Part shown: piece by piece, positions 7,168 through 14,013 of the stretch
How positions within the stretch are numbered: the stretch's first letter is position 1
Layout of the letters: each line of letters opens with the position of its first letter
Assembly (NCBI GenBank): GCA_018383195.1
Contig: JAGZOP010000055.1
Coordinates: 1-14,328, forward strand
Origin: Clostridiaceae bacterium
Lineage (GTDB): Bacteria; Bacillota; Clostridia; Oscillospirales; Butyricicoccaceae
Direction of reading: 5' to 3'
DNA length: 14,328 nucleotides
Made by a program: the position numbers and the translations under genes
The notes under the pieces: generated by a model
Databases searched by the model: none
Told to the model about the DNA's origin: nothing
Seen by the model: the letters and a program-made list of their open reading frames with translations, nothing else

Positions 7168-7755
7168 ATGTCCATAACCGCTTATAAAATAGAATCCGTC
7201 GGGCATGACCGGACCGGCAAGGACTACGGCTATGTGAATATCATGTACCGCTACGGCAACAAGCGGTCCTGTCCCCAGCCTGATCAATGCGAAAAGATGG
7301 AAGTCATGTGGGCGGACGAGAGCGTCTATGGGCCCCCTGCTCCCGGCAGCAAGGTGGGTGACTTTATCATGACCTGGCTGATGGGCCCCTGGAACTGCGG
7401 GGTGTTTACCCACCGGGAGATCGCCCAGCGGCTGATGGATACCTTCACCGGCCTGAAGATCAAGGAGCTGAAGTGGTTCGAGAATCCCAGAGAGAAGACA
7501 CTGAAAAACGGCAAGCTCCGGGCGCGCCGGGCCAGGTGGCTTCCGGAGCAGGAGGTGGATCTGGTGTATCTCTACTCCGACTACTATATTGACGCAAGAG
7601 AACCTACTTCTGCCCAAACTGACTTCTTCACCGTCACAAGGATGGACGCCTGGGGCGTGAGCACCTGGTTCATGTGTACCCCACAGGCCGCCGAGAAGCT
7701 GATCGCTATGGATTTCGAAAATCTGACCGTCAAGGCAACCACCATTGTGGGATAG
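7168..7755 (+). CDS. Uncharacterised 195-residue protein of the immunity-type array
   Basis: The start follows AGGAGGTG (about 7151-7158). The protein is a mixed alpha/beta soluble protein. Notable segments are VGDFIMTWLMGPW (63-75), FTHREIAQRLMDTFTGLKI (79-97), which resembles the helix-then-strand pattern of several immunity families, and a C-terminal RMDAWGVSTWFMCT (about 152-165) with ENLTVKA. I do not recognise a named family; an Imm11/DUF1629-like fold is possible but I could not support it by motif. No signal peptide or membrane segment is seen. Confidence 0.85.
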   Translation: MSITAYKIESVGHDRTGKDYGYVNIMYRYGNKRSCPQPDQCEKMEVMWADESVYGPPAPGSKVGDFIMTWLMGPWNCGVFTHREIAQRLMDTFTGLKIKELKWFENPREKTLKNGKLRARRARWLPEQEVDLVYLYSDYYIDAREPTSAQTDFFTVTRMDAWGVSTWFMCTPQAAEKLIAMDFENLTVKATTIVG

Positions 7756-7774
7756 ATTAAAAAGGAGTAAGCCA

Positions 7775-7924
7775 ATGATGGCTTTGGGACAACTGCCCCG
7801 CAAGGTGGAAAACCCGGAACCGAAGCGCGTTCTGCGGGGCTACTTCCACATTCGCAGCCAGAAAAAGAAAGTGGCAAAGAGCATCACCGTCTATCAGGAT
7901 GCTGCCGAGCGATTCGGAGAGTAA
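7775..7924 (+). CDS. Very small basic protein (49 residues)
   Basis: The ATG at 7775 is preceded by AAAGGAG (about 7760-7766), and a second ATG follows directly at 7778. The product is basic (KPKRVLRG-type composition, QKKKVAK in the middle) and ends AERFGE. Its codon use and initiation site match its neighbours, so it is likely to be translated. It may be a small immunity-type protein, or the surviving end of a larger cassette; no family is recognised. Confidence 0.6.
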   Translation: MMALGQLPRKVENPEPKRVLRGYFHIRSQKKKVAKSITVYQDAAERFGE

Positions 7925-7944
7925 GCAGGAATGGAGGGACTGGC

Positions 7945-8286
7945 ATGATCGGGACAGATGAAAACCGGGCGGTGCTCCATGTGGAGGTCATCTTTTGGAG
8001 CGGCAAACGAAAGGCTCCCCCCAGCCTGGTCAGCGGAAAGTATAGCCCCCATTTTGTAGTCGTGGGAACCGCTGAGTATCTGGGTGTATGCTTCCTGGAT
8101 GGAACCGAGTGTGTATTTGATGAACCGGCATTGGGGAATGCCCAGCCCCTCTACCCGGATACTGTGGACTACGGCCCGCTGGAACACAATGCGGAATTCT
8201 TGATTTATGAGGGGGCCAATTCCGTTGGCAAGGGCCGGGTGCTGGGCCGAACCGTTCCCTATCAAGTAAAGCAGCAGAGGAAGTAA
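7945..8286 (+). CDS. EF-Tu domain-3-like beta-barrel protein
   Basis: This 113-residue protein starts after GGAGGG. Its sequence follows the third domain of elongation factor Tu: an N-terminal strand and loop (VEVIFWSGKRKAPP, 13-26), a GKYSPHFVV segment (31-39) equivalent to the GYRPQF motif, and FLIYEGANSVGKGRVLG (85-101) equivalent to FAIREGGRTVGAGVV. There is no GTPase domain and no signal peptide. Stand-alone proteins of this type occur in Firmicutes; their function is not established to my knowledge. In this setting a role as an immunity protein or EF-Tu decoy is an attractive inference, because several known interbacterial toxins depend on or bind EF-Tu. Confidence 0.75.
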   Translation: MIGTDENRAVLHVEVIFWSGKRKAPPSLVSGKYSPHFVVVGTAEYLGVCFLDGTECVFDEPALGNAQPLYPDTVDYGPLEHNAEFLIYEGANSVGKGRVLGRTVPYQVKQQRK

Positions 8287-8329
8287 GTCCTATGATCGAG
8301 GGTGGGTTTGAAGGATAAGGAGCAATGCC

Positions 8330-8950
8330 ATGATATCAATAGACTTTCTGAACAAGGTATATAAAATCCTGGACTCGCAGGAATACAACCTCTCTTTTTC
8401 TCCCGCCAAGTTCAAGAACTATATGCTGTACTGCAACGGCAACTTTATCGGCGGCCTGTTCGATGAGGAACTGTGCTTCGTCTATGCCGACAGTGTGAGC
8501 GAACTGCTGGGGCAGCCGGAACCCGTCTACCGCGGCTACTCCGGCACCGCCCAGCACAGGATGCTGGTGATCCCGGAGGAACACTGGGAGAAGGCGCTGA
8601 AACTGCTCTATGCCGAGAAATTTGACTGGAGCCGTTTGGTGTACGACATCACATACACCAGCATTGGCGCGGCTGTGGTGGAGGACTTCTATGATGAGAA
8701 TGTGGTGTTCCTTCGGTTCTGCTTTGACAAGGAACTGCTGAAAAAGAACCCTTTGGACCAGCAAGGCCGTATCCTTCGGATGGTCTATCTCAATCAGGAC
8801 CTGACAAAAGCGGGCAAATATCTGTTCCCCAGACTGCTGCAAAAGTTTCTTGTTTTTACAGATCGCAGCGGGAAAACCAGTCTGGAAACCATGCTGAAAC
8901 GGTGGTACACCACGCTGGAGAAGATGTACCGCAGTCAGACAGCGGGATAA
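8330..8950 (+). CDS. TfoX-N-like domain protein with unknown C-terminal half
   Basis: The 206-residue protein starts after AAGGAG. Residues about 25-97 follow the TfoX N-terminal domain pattern: YMLYCNGNFIGGLFDEELCF (31-50), then SELLGQPEP, a YRGYSG turn and MLVIPEEHWE (78-87). TfoX-N domains occur in competence regulators and in many small stand-alone proteins of unknown role. The second half (about 100-206) holds strands (VVFLRFCF) and a helical C-terminus and is not recognised. The neighbourhood argues for an immunity-type function rather than competence control. It is separated from the gene before by a 43-nt spacer that may be a cassette scar. Confidence 0.75.
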   Translation: MISIDFLNKVYKILDSQEYNLSFSPAKFKNYMLYCNGNFIGGLFDEELCFVYADSVSELLGQPEPVYRGYSGTAQHRMLVIPEEHWEKALKLLYAEKFDWSRLVYDITYTSIGAAVVEDFYDENVVFLRFCFDKELLKKNPLDQQGRILRMVYLNQDLTKAGKYLFPRLLQKFLVFTDRSGKTSLETMLKRWYTTLEKMYRSQTAG

Positions 8951-8963
8951 GGAGGGCAACGAC

Positions 8964-9557
8964 ATGACAGAAGAAAACAAAACCTACATCCGCCAGCTCA
9001 AGGTCGCTGATGTCCCGTGGCATCGGCTCACCACCGCCTATGGCCGGGGGACGGATTTTCCCGCTCACCTGACAGTCCTGGAACAGATGCGTGATTTGGC
9101 GTCAGTCAAAAAGTCCCTCTACGTGTTCACCACCAACCTGGAGCACCAGGGCACCCTGTGGCACGCCACCCCCTTCGGCACGGTGTTCCTGAGCCGGATT
9201 CTGGAGAAGGCCCTCATGGAGAGCGGCCAGAACCCCGTGGCTCGCTTCCTTGCCGGGAAGCTGCTGGACTTCTTTGCCTGCATCCTCCAGTGCTTCCACG
9301 ATGGAGATGAGATGGAACACGCCTCTCCCCTTCCCTGCTTCTCTGATCTGCTGAAAGAAGAATACCTGTGGTCAGAGGAATACGACGAGGAAGAAGATGA
9401 GATGCGCTACGAGGAGGACGAGGTCTTCCCCGCGGACTTGTTCTACAGCTTCTATTACTACTCCTGGCAGGCGGTGCTGGCCTACCGAGGCGCACTGGAA
9501 CAGGAAGTTTCTCCGGAGTTTCTCCCCAAGATTGCGGCGGTTTTGGAAGGACTGTAA
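8964..9557 (+). CDS. HEAT-like predicted immunity protein
   Basis: The 197-residue protein begins VPWHRLTTAYGRGTDFP (17-33), continues with a helical repeat and then LEHQGTLWHATPFGTVFLSRI (59-79). The tyrosine-glycine, HQGT and TP signature with flanking helices is that of a HEAT-like family widely found beside polymorphic toxin genes, and it is probably a cytoplasmic immunity protein. Residues about 131-155 form an unusually acidic stretch (mostly Glu/Asp). Only one repeat block is visible, so it is shorter than many relatives. The start follows TAAGGAGGG, where the TAA of the previous gene is part of the ribosome binding site. Confidence 0.8.
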   Translation: MTEENKTYIRQLKVADVPWHRLTTAYGRGTDFPAHLTVLEQMRDLASVKKSLYVFTTNLEHQGTLWHATPFGTVFLSRILEKALMESGQNPVARFLAGKLLDFFACILQCFHDGDEMEHASPLPCFSDLLKEEYLWSEEYDEEEDEMRYEEDEVFPADLFYSFYYYSWQAVLAYRGALEQEVSPEFLPKIAAVLEGL

Positions 9558-9571
9558 AGGAGGTTGCGCCC

Positions 9572-10411
9572 ATGTTTGAGGAATTCTATGGGATGTACGA
9601 GCCTAAGGAGCAGGAAGTGGTCGCTCTGATCAAGCGCTGTATCGGGGGAGGATATCACAACAAGGGAGACTTTTGGGGAATGACCGTTGTAACGCTGGGC
9701 ATGGTGTTCTGTGACACCGGCAAGGCCAGCCCCAAAGAGGAGCGGCTGGAGTGGCCGGTCACCAACGAGGAGCGGGACGGCGAAAAGGGCTGGGGACGCT
9801 TTGGCAAGGAGCAGATCTGCCGCCTGAAGATCCGCCGGATGAAGGAAGAACGGGCGCAAAATCTGGTGGCGCGGCCCTGGTGCATCTCCGAAGTGGTCAG
9901 AGCTCATGAGGACTGCCCGGAGCTTCAGGCCATTCTGGACGAGTACCACAAGCCGGTGGTGATCCAGGACGAAGTGCTGGGTGAGCTGACGCTGGATAAG
10001 GACTATGATGCCTTTGAGGGTGAGATCCAGTGGTGCGGAAAGGATGTACGCCTTTCTCTGGAGGTCAATGCTGAGAGCAAGCCCTCATGGACTCGCGCCC
10101 GCAACGCCGCCAAGAGGCTGGTTACAGATCAGGAAACCTGGGACAAGGCCATGCGGGACTTTGCGGCCAAAAACCTGACTGGGCTTGCCAACAACTGGCT
10201 TTCCCAGGATGAGGAAAGCGCCCGTGACCCGGAAACAGCCCCCATCACGGAGGAGGAGTTTGCCCAGCGCATCCTGCTCACCGAGGTTTCCGTTTCTCCC
10301 GGCGGCCGTTTTACCGCCTATTATAACGATGACGATATGTTCTGGGGCCATGCGGTAGAGGTTAGCGGCTCTTTGAAGAAGGGCATTACCTATGCTAACC
10401 TTGCAGGATAA
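9572..10411 (+). CDS. DUF2262 domain protein, predicted immunity protein (copy 2)
   Basis: The 279-residue product is a paralogue of the protein at 5311-6153. The C-terminal DUF2262 domain shows QDEVLGELTLD (132-142), PSWTRARN (171-178), ITEEEFAQRILLTE (225-238) and SPGGRFTAYYNDDDMFWGH (242-260). The N-terminal 125 residues align more loosely (ICRLKIRRM against IYRIKTRGW), so the domains have diverged at different rates. The start follows TAAAGGAGG. Four genes separate the two copies at minimum, so this is not a simple tandem repeat; it is either an old duplication or two independent acquisitions with different specificities. Confidence 0.85.
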   Translation: MFEEFYGMYEPKEQEVVALIKRCIGGGYHNKGDFWGMTVVTLGMVFCDTGKASPKEERLEWPVTNEERDGEKGWGRFGKEQICRLKIRRMKEERAQNLVARPWCISEVVRAHEDCPELQAILDEYHKPVVIQDEVLGELTLDKDYDAFEGEIQWCGKDVRLSLEVNAESKPSWTRARNAAKRLVTDQETWDKAMRDFAAKNLTGLANNWLSQDEESARDPETAPITEEEFAQRILLTEVSVSPGGRFTAYYNDDDMFWGHAVEVSGSLKKGITYANLAG

Positions 10412-10424
10412 GGAGGATAGCTTG

Positions 10425-10928
10425 ATGAAACTGAACAGTAAACGCATTGATTTTGAATACACGCCCAGCGAGGAAATCTTTACCTTTTCCGAGGACACGG
10501 GACTGCCCTTTCTCTTTGATGTAGATGAGGAACTGACCGACAATCCTTCTGCCATGGACGCGGTGGGCGAAATGCTGGATGAGGCGGAGACATTGGCGGA
10601 AAAGGCCAAGGCCGCCATCAAAGCGGCGCTGTCGGACCAAGGCGCCCCCTACCACGACCTCGTGACCTTTTTCATGCAGTTCCACCGGGACGATGTAGGC
10701 TCTGATATCGCGGCTGATCTTTTTCCGGGAACCGATCCGGCCAAGCTGTCCTTTATCGAGATGGTGGACTTTTTGCGGCTCAAGCGTTTTGGCAGCTTGG
10801 TGGATGGCGAAACCGGCCAGCAAGCCTTTATTCTGGACCTGTCTTTCAACCCGGAAATCACCGACGAGCTGATGGTGGTTTACTTTGACTTGAACAAGGA
10901 GATTTTCTGCATTACCCATGAGAGCTGA
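10425..10928 (+). CDS. DUF2004 domain protein, predicted immunity protein
   Basis: The ATG at 10425 lies 8 nt after AGGAGG; the frame is open further upstream but inside the gene before. The 167-residue protein has a helical N-terminal half (MDAVGEMLDEAETLAEKAKA), a FFMQFHRDDV segment and FIEMVDFLRLKRFGSL. It ends in strands with TDELMVVYFDLNKEIFCITHES, residues about 146-167. The C-terminal arrangement (TDELLVVxFDxxGxIxxIxxES) is typical of DUF2004, a family found with polymorphic toxins. It is acidic, soluble and probably cytoplasmic. Its TGA overlaps the ATG of the broken gene that follows (TGATG at 10926-10930). Confidence 0.8.
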   Translation: MKLNSKRIDFEYTPSEEIFTFSEDTGLPFLFDVDEELTDNPSAMDAVGEMLDEAETLAEKAKAAIKAALSDQGAPYHDLVTFFMQFHRDDVGSDIAADLFPGTDPAKLSFIEMVDFLRLKRFGSLVDGETGQQAFILDLSFNPEITDELMVVYFDLNKEIFCITHES

Positions 10929-11544
10929 TGAAAAAAAAGGGCGGAACACTTGCCCACGCTTTTGATCCAGCAGATCCGCCTGCAATGGTATAAAGACTGT
11001 CGGGGGGGAAACGACGCTGTGCAAAGGAACCAGTATCCCAGAGCAATGCGTCTGCCGAAGGCAGGGAAGCATTTTTTGCCACCGATGGCAGCGGCCAAAG
11101 CATGATTGTCCTGTTTGCGCCCGAAGGCTGCGTCATCAACGGTGTGGACTCCGAACTCTACGACTAGGAGAAAAACTCCCCTGAATCGAAGACCTGACCG
11201 ACGGGATGCCGACCGCTTTGCAAAAGCTCATGACCAGCCATGAGGTCAAGAAGATGAAAAGCACCTTCTGCGTCTGGACGGAAGATGGCATCGCCTGGCG
11301 CTGCAATCCGATGGACGGTGAGGATGCGTCCAGGGACCTGCTCTCCAGAATCGACGGCGAGGCACAGACCTATGTGGAGTACGGGAAGTGGTTTCCCGCT
11401 GACCTGCCTTTGGAAGCTGTGCGCCGGCTTGCGGACGGGGCGCCGGTGACAAAGGAACTGGTCGCCGCGCTGAACCCCAGGCGCAGCGAGTGGGAGGAAA
11501 TCAAGGCAGGACTGGATAAGATCGGCTATCCAAATGAACTTTGA
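10928..11544 (+). pseudogene. Broken immunity-type gene with three frameshifts and a nonsense codon
   Basis: The gene starts at the ATG overlapping the previous stop and once encoded roughly 205 residues. The reading is conserved piecewise. After an A8 run (10931-10938) the frame is one base off, and LLIQQIRLQWYKDC continues in another frame. One base is missing near 11057, after which EGREAFFATDGSGQ, then SMIVLFAPEGCVINGVDSELYD, read on. TAG at 11165-11167 stops that frame, and a further missing base near 11183 restores IEDLTDGMPTALQKLM, which runs to TGA 11542-11544. The AFFATDGSGQ and FAPEGCVINGxD motifs are those of an uncharacterised family seen in immunity clusters. The frame 11206-11544 alone has no ribosome binding site. 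It is probably a decayed member of the array. Confidence 0.85.
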
Positions 11545-11570
11545 TCTGTAGTAGACAGGAGATGGTTCGA

Positions 11571-12125
11571 ATGATCAAAGAACGCACCCTAATCTCCGGC
11601 GACCTCAAAAGCAAGGTCAAGCAGCTGATGGAGTACGCCGGGTGGTACGAAGGGCGAAAAGTTGACATCTCCATTGCGGAGCAGTATTACGCCGATCATG
11701 GCGTCCCGATGATGAAGACCGTCCAGCGGTTTTACCGCAAGTATTTCGGTCTGTGCTGTGAGTGGTACCTGGAGCAGAAAAAGATGAACTGGGCGGCTGA
11801 CTTTGAATTTGCTTTGTTTCCTTACCTGGTTAACGGGATCAAAGACCATTTGGAGGACGCCTATTTTCGGGACATGTCCGGCTGTGAGCTGGCGGAGATC
11901 GAACAGGCCGCCGGTGAGCGGTGTCAGCCTATCGGTCATATCGGCTACTACTACCCGGCAGAGGTTTGGATCTCCGAGTACGGGAAACTGTATGCGAAAT
12001 ATGAGTATCAGGATGAGATTGAATGCTTTCCCGATGTGTTCGCCCTGATTGAGCACGATTTGCGGCAGTGTAAATTTAATTCCGCTGCCATGAAAACCGT
12101 GGAGGCGCTGGATGGGAAGCAATGA
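11571..12125 (+). CDS. SUKH-3 family immunity protein
   Basis: The start at 11571 is chosen because AGGAG ends 9 nt upstream; a TTG at 11541 and an ATG at 11562 in the same frame have no correctly spaced site. The 184-residue product shows the SUKH-3 signature: AGWYEGRKVD (23-32) near the N-terminus, a YYADHG helix, VQRFYRKYFGL (51-61) and the C-terminal CQPIGHIGYYYPAEVWISEY (118-137) with GKLYA. SUKH proteins (the SMI1/KNR4, SUFU, SYD superfamily) neutralise many nuclease and other toxins by direct binding in the cytoplasm. No cognate toxin is adjacent. The stop overlaps an ATG at 12122 that is an alternative start of the next gene. Confidence 0.85.
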   Translation: MIKERTLISGDLKSKVKQLMEYAGWYEGRKVDISIAEQYYADHGVPMMKTVQRFYRKYFGLCCEWYLEQKKMNWAADFEFALFPYLVNGIKDHLEDAYFRDMSGCELAEIEQAAGERCQPIGHIGYYYPAEVWISEYGKLYAKYEYQDEIECFPDVFALIEHDLRQCKFNSAAMKTVEALDGKQ

Positions 12126-12160
12126 GAAATCAATCGCAAGCAAAACTGGAGGAAATAGCT

Positions 12161-12706
12161 ATGGATTATTTGAAAATACTGCGTGAAAATCCTAATTTGG
12201 CAGAGGAATTTGATTCGCTTTTTGACTTCTTCCTGCTGGATGAGTTGTCCCCGAGGGATGAGGCGGACGGTCGAGCAACCTTCACACTGCCCGGCATGGC
12301 ATTTGCCAGAGATGGCTCCGGCGGAGAATACCATTTGTTGGAGGATGGCTCCATCGGCTATTACAGCAGCGAAGGTGAGACAGGCCGTCTGGCTGAGAGC
12401 ATGGACGATCTCTTTTCCCTGCTTGTGAGCTGTATCTGCTGGCATGACTGCTGTGATACAAAGCAGTATGTGGATTCCAAAACACTGGAGGAATATGGGC
12501 AGAGGCAGCGTAACTGTAACTTGGAAGATATGGATAGGGGCAGCTTGCGGCGGGTGTCTGATGTGCTCGGTATCCCTACCGGTGAGGCGCTGGCTCCTGT
12601 TCTGGAGAGGTTCCGCAAAGCAACACAGCGCCAGCCCCTGTATCAGTGTATTTTCCATGAGGACGACGGAAGCCTGACCAAATCATACGGTTTGATGTTT
12701 GAATGA
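12161..12706 (+). CDS. Uncharacterised immunity-type protein, possibly SUKH-like
   Basis: The ATG at 12161 follows GGAGG (12148-12152) by 8 nt; an earlier in-frame ATG at 12122 overlaps the previous stop and would add 13 residues, but lacks a clear site. The 181-residue protein has a segment FARDGSGGEYHLLEDGSIGY (48-67) followed by GRLAESMDDLFSLLV (75-89). A glycine-rich turn, strands and then an A/S-S-hydrophobic helix is the pattern of the SMI1/KNR4 (SUKH) fold, but the full signature is not present. The C-terminal half includes a Cys-rich CICWHDCC stretch (91-98) and helices. Confidence 0.8.
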   Translation: MDYLKILRENPNLAEEFDSLFDFFLLDELSPRDEADGRATFTLPGMAFARDGSGGEYHLLEDGSIGYYSSEGETGRLAESMDDLFSLLVSCICWHDCCDTKQYVDSKTLEEYGQRQRNCNLEDMDRGSLRRVSDVLGIPTGEALAPVLERFRKATQRQPLYQCIFHEDDGSLTKSYGLMFE

Positions 12707-12722
12707 GAAAGGAGCAATCACG

Positions 12723-13049
12723 ATGAAAGCATTTGACCCGGATTATAAGCTGTTGGACGAGATGTATCAGGATGATTACTATCCTGCTTTTCTGGTAGAC
12801 AGGGTAAAGGACGAGCTCCAGAAGGTCATCAACTTGCTGGAAAGCGGCGAAACCGACACCGAAGTGATACAGGAAACGCTGGATGAGGCAGTCTGCGGCA
12901 TCAATGATCTTCAGGAGGAGTTTGACGAGAACGACAGCGAGATCGAAACGGTGGCCCGTGATTGCATCGGCGTTACCGTGGCCTACATTCTGGAGTGGTT
13001 CAATATCCCCATTGACACCGAGGAGGCCATCCGGGAAAGGGACTGGTGA
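12723..13049 (+). CDS. DUF5713 family protein
   Basis: The ATG at 12723 follows AAAGGAG; an in-frame upstream start at 12699 lies within the previous gene. The 108-residue protein matches the DUF5713 pattern from end to end: LLDEMYQDDYYPAFLVDRVK (13-32), INDLQEEFDENDSEIETVAR (63-82) and a closing AIRERDW. It is acidic, helical and soluble. DUF5713 genes are frequent in immunity-rich neighbourhoods but their partner is not established to my knowledge. The TGA overlaps GTG of the next gene (GTGA at 13046-13049), pointing to translational coupling. Confidence 0.85.
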   Translation: MKAFDPDYKLLDEMYQDDYYPAFLVDRVKDELQKVINLLESGETDTEVIQETLDEAVCGINDLQEEFDENDSEIETVARDCIGVTVAYILEWFNIPIDTEEAIRERDW

Positions 13050-14002
13050 TACCCGTGGCAAAAAAAGAACTGGCCGTTTGTGATGAGTGCGGCAGCCTGT
13101 TTTTCAAAGGCTCTTCACAGATGATGGGACTGTGCCCGGAATGTGCCCATATTCTCTATGGCTATCCGAATTGTCCCCATCATTTTCAGAATGGCCGGTG
13201 TGTGAACTGCTACTGGGACGGCTCAAAGAGCGGGTACATAAAGGAACTGAATCAACAGGAGGAAGCTGATATGCCTACGACCGAATGGCTGAACAAATAC
13301 GAATCCACCAAGGACAAACTGGCCTGCAAAGCTGACCTGGAGGCCCATTTTACAGAGAAATTGATTGGGAACATGGCGGTGGATGTGCTGGACATCGGCC
13401 CCGTCCATTTCCCCACCGGGCAGATCTTCGCCTGCGATCCGCTGGTGGAGCTGGAGGACACGCCGCCCTTTATACAGACAATCCCCGCCGGGACTTACCC
13501 AGTAAAAATCTGCGTGGTACCCAGTGAACAATACGGCGACCGCTACGCCTGTGTCAAGGTGGAGGTCAGCCAGGAGAAGCCTGTCCGCTATGAGTTGGGC
13601 ATGACAGGCAAAGAGGATCTGGAGGAGGAACTGGGCGAGGACGATTATTTTGGCTTTGGCGTAGACGCCGGGATGGGGTGCATTGCGGACATCCAAACCC
13701 AGGCAGCCTTTAAGAGGTACTGGGCCAAGCGGCTGGAGGAGGACCCGGACATCGACCCCTACAACGACCTGTTCTGCGACTTGATGGAGGAAAACGCCAA
13801 AGCCCATCCCAAGTATCAGGAGAGCCACGGCGACTGGCTCAACTGGACGATACCGGGCACGGACTGCAACCTGCCTGTCTTCTCCTCCGGCTGGGGTGAT
13901 GGCTACTATCCCGTCTACTTCGGCTATGGCGCAAAGGGCGAAATTTGCGCCGTGTATGTGCGGTTCATCGACATCGAAGCCTGCTACAAGGAGCAGGCGT
14001 AA
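13046..14002 (+). CDS. Zinc-ribbon plus DUF4241 protein, apparent in-frame fusion
   Basis: The frame encodes 318 residues from GTG 13046, which overlaps the previous stop; GTG 13055 is an alternative start. Residues 1 to about 70 are a Cys-rich module (Cys12/Cys15, Cys30/Cys33, Cys43, Cys52/Cys55, with GRCVNCYWDGS), a type also found as a stand-alone protein of about 70 residues. Residues 76-318 are a complete DUF4241 domain: TIPAGTYPV (145-153), FGFGVDAGMG (202-211) and VFSSGWGDGYYPVYFGY (278-294). An ATG at 13271 with its own AGGAGG lies exactly at the module boundary, so a short DUF4241-only form is probably made too. DUF4241 proteins are common next to polymorphic toxins and are predicted to be cytoplasmic immunity factors. 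Confidence 0.85.
   Translation: MIPVAKKELAVCDECGSLFFKGSSQMMGLCPECAHILYGYPNCPHHFQNGRCVNCYWDGSKSGYIKELNQQEEADMPTTEWLNKYESTKDKLACKADLEAHFTEKLIGNMAVDVLDIGPVHFPTGQIFACDPLVELEDTPPFIQTIPAGTYPVKICVVPSEQYGDRYACVKVEVSQEKPVRYELGMTGKEDLEEELGEDDYFGFGVDAGMGCIADIQTQAAFKRYWAKRLEEDPDIDPYNDLFCDLMEENAKAHPKYQESHGDWLNWTIPGTDCNLPVFSSGWGDGYYPVYFGYGAKGEICAVYVRFIDIEACYKEQA
13257..13273 (+). promoter_or_regulatory. Internal ribosome binding site and start inside the DUF4241 gene
   Basis: AGGAGGAAG (13257-13265) stands 5-8 nt before ATG 13271, in frame with the long product. The site separates the zinc-ribbon part from the DUF4241 domain and looks like the original start of a separate DUF4241 gene. Confidence 0.6.
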
Positions 14003-14013
14003 GGAGGCAAGCG

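Noticed and set aside
6739..7803. Long minus-strand open frame of 354 codons
   Set aside because: It is antisense to four well-supported genes with proper ribosome binding sites, has no such site itself and shows no family motif; long antisense frames are common in GC-rich coding DNA.
11206..11544. 112-codon frame as an independent gene
   Set aside because: It has no ribosome binding site and its sequence continues, after frame correction, from the broken gene starting at 10928; it is the 3' part of a pseudogene.
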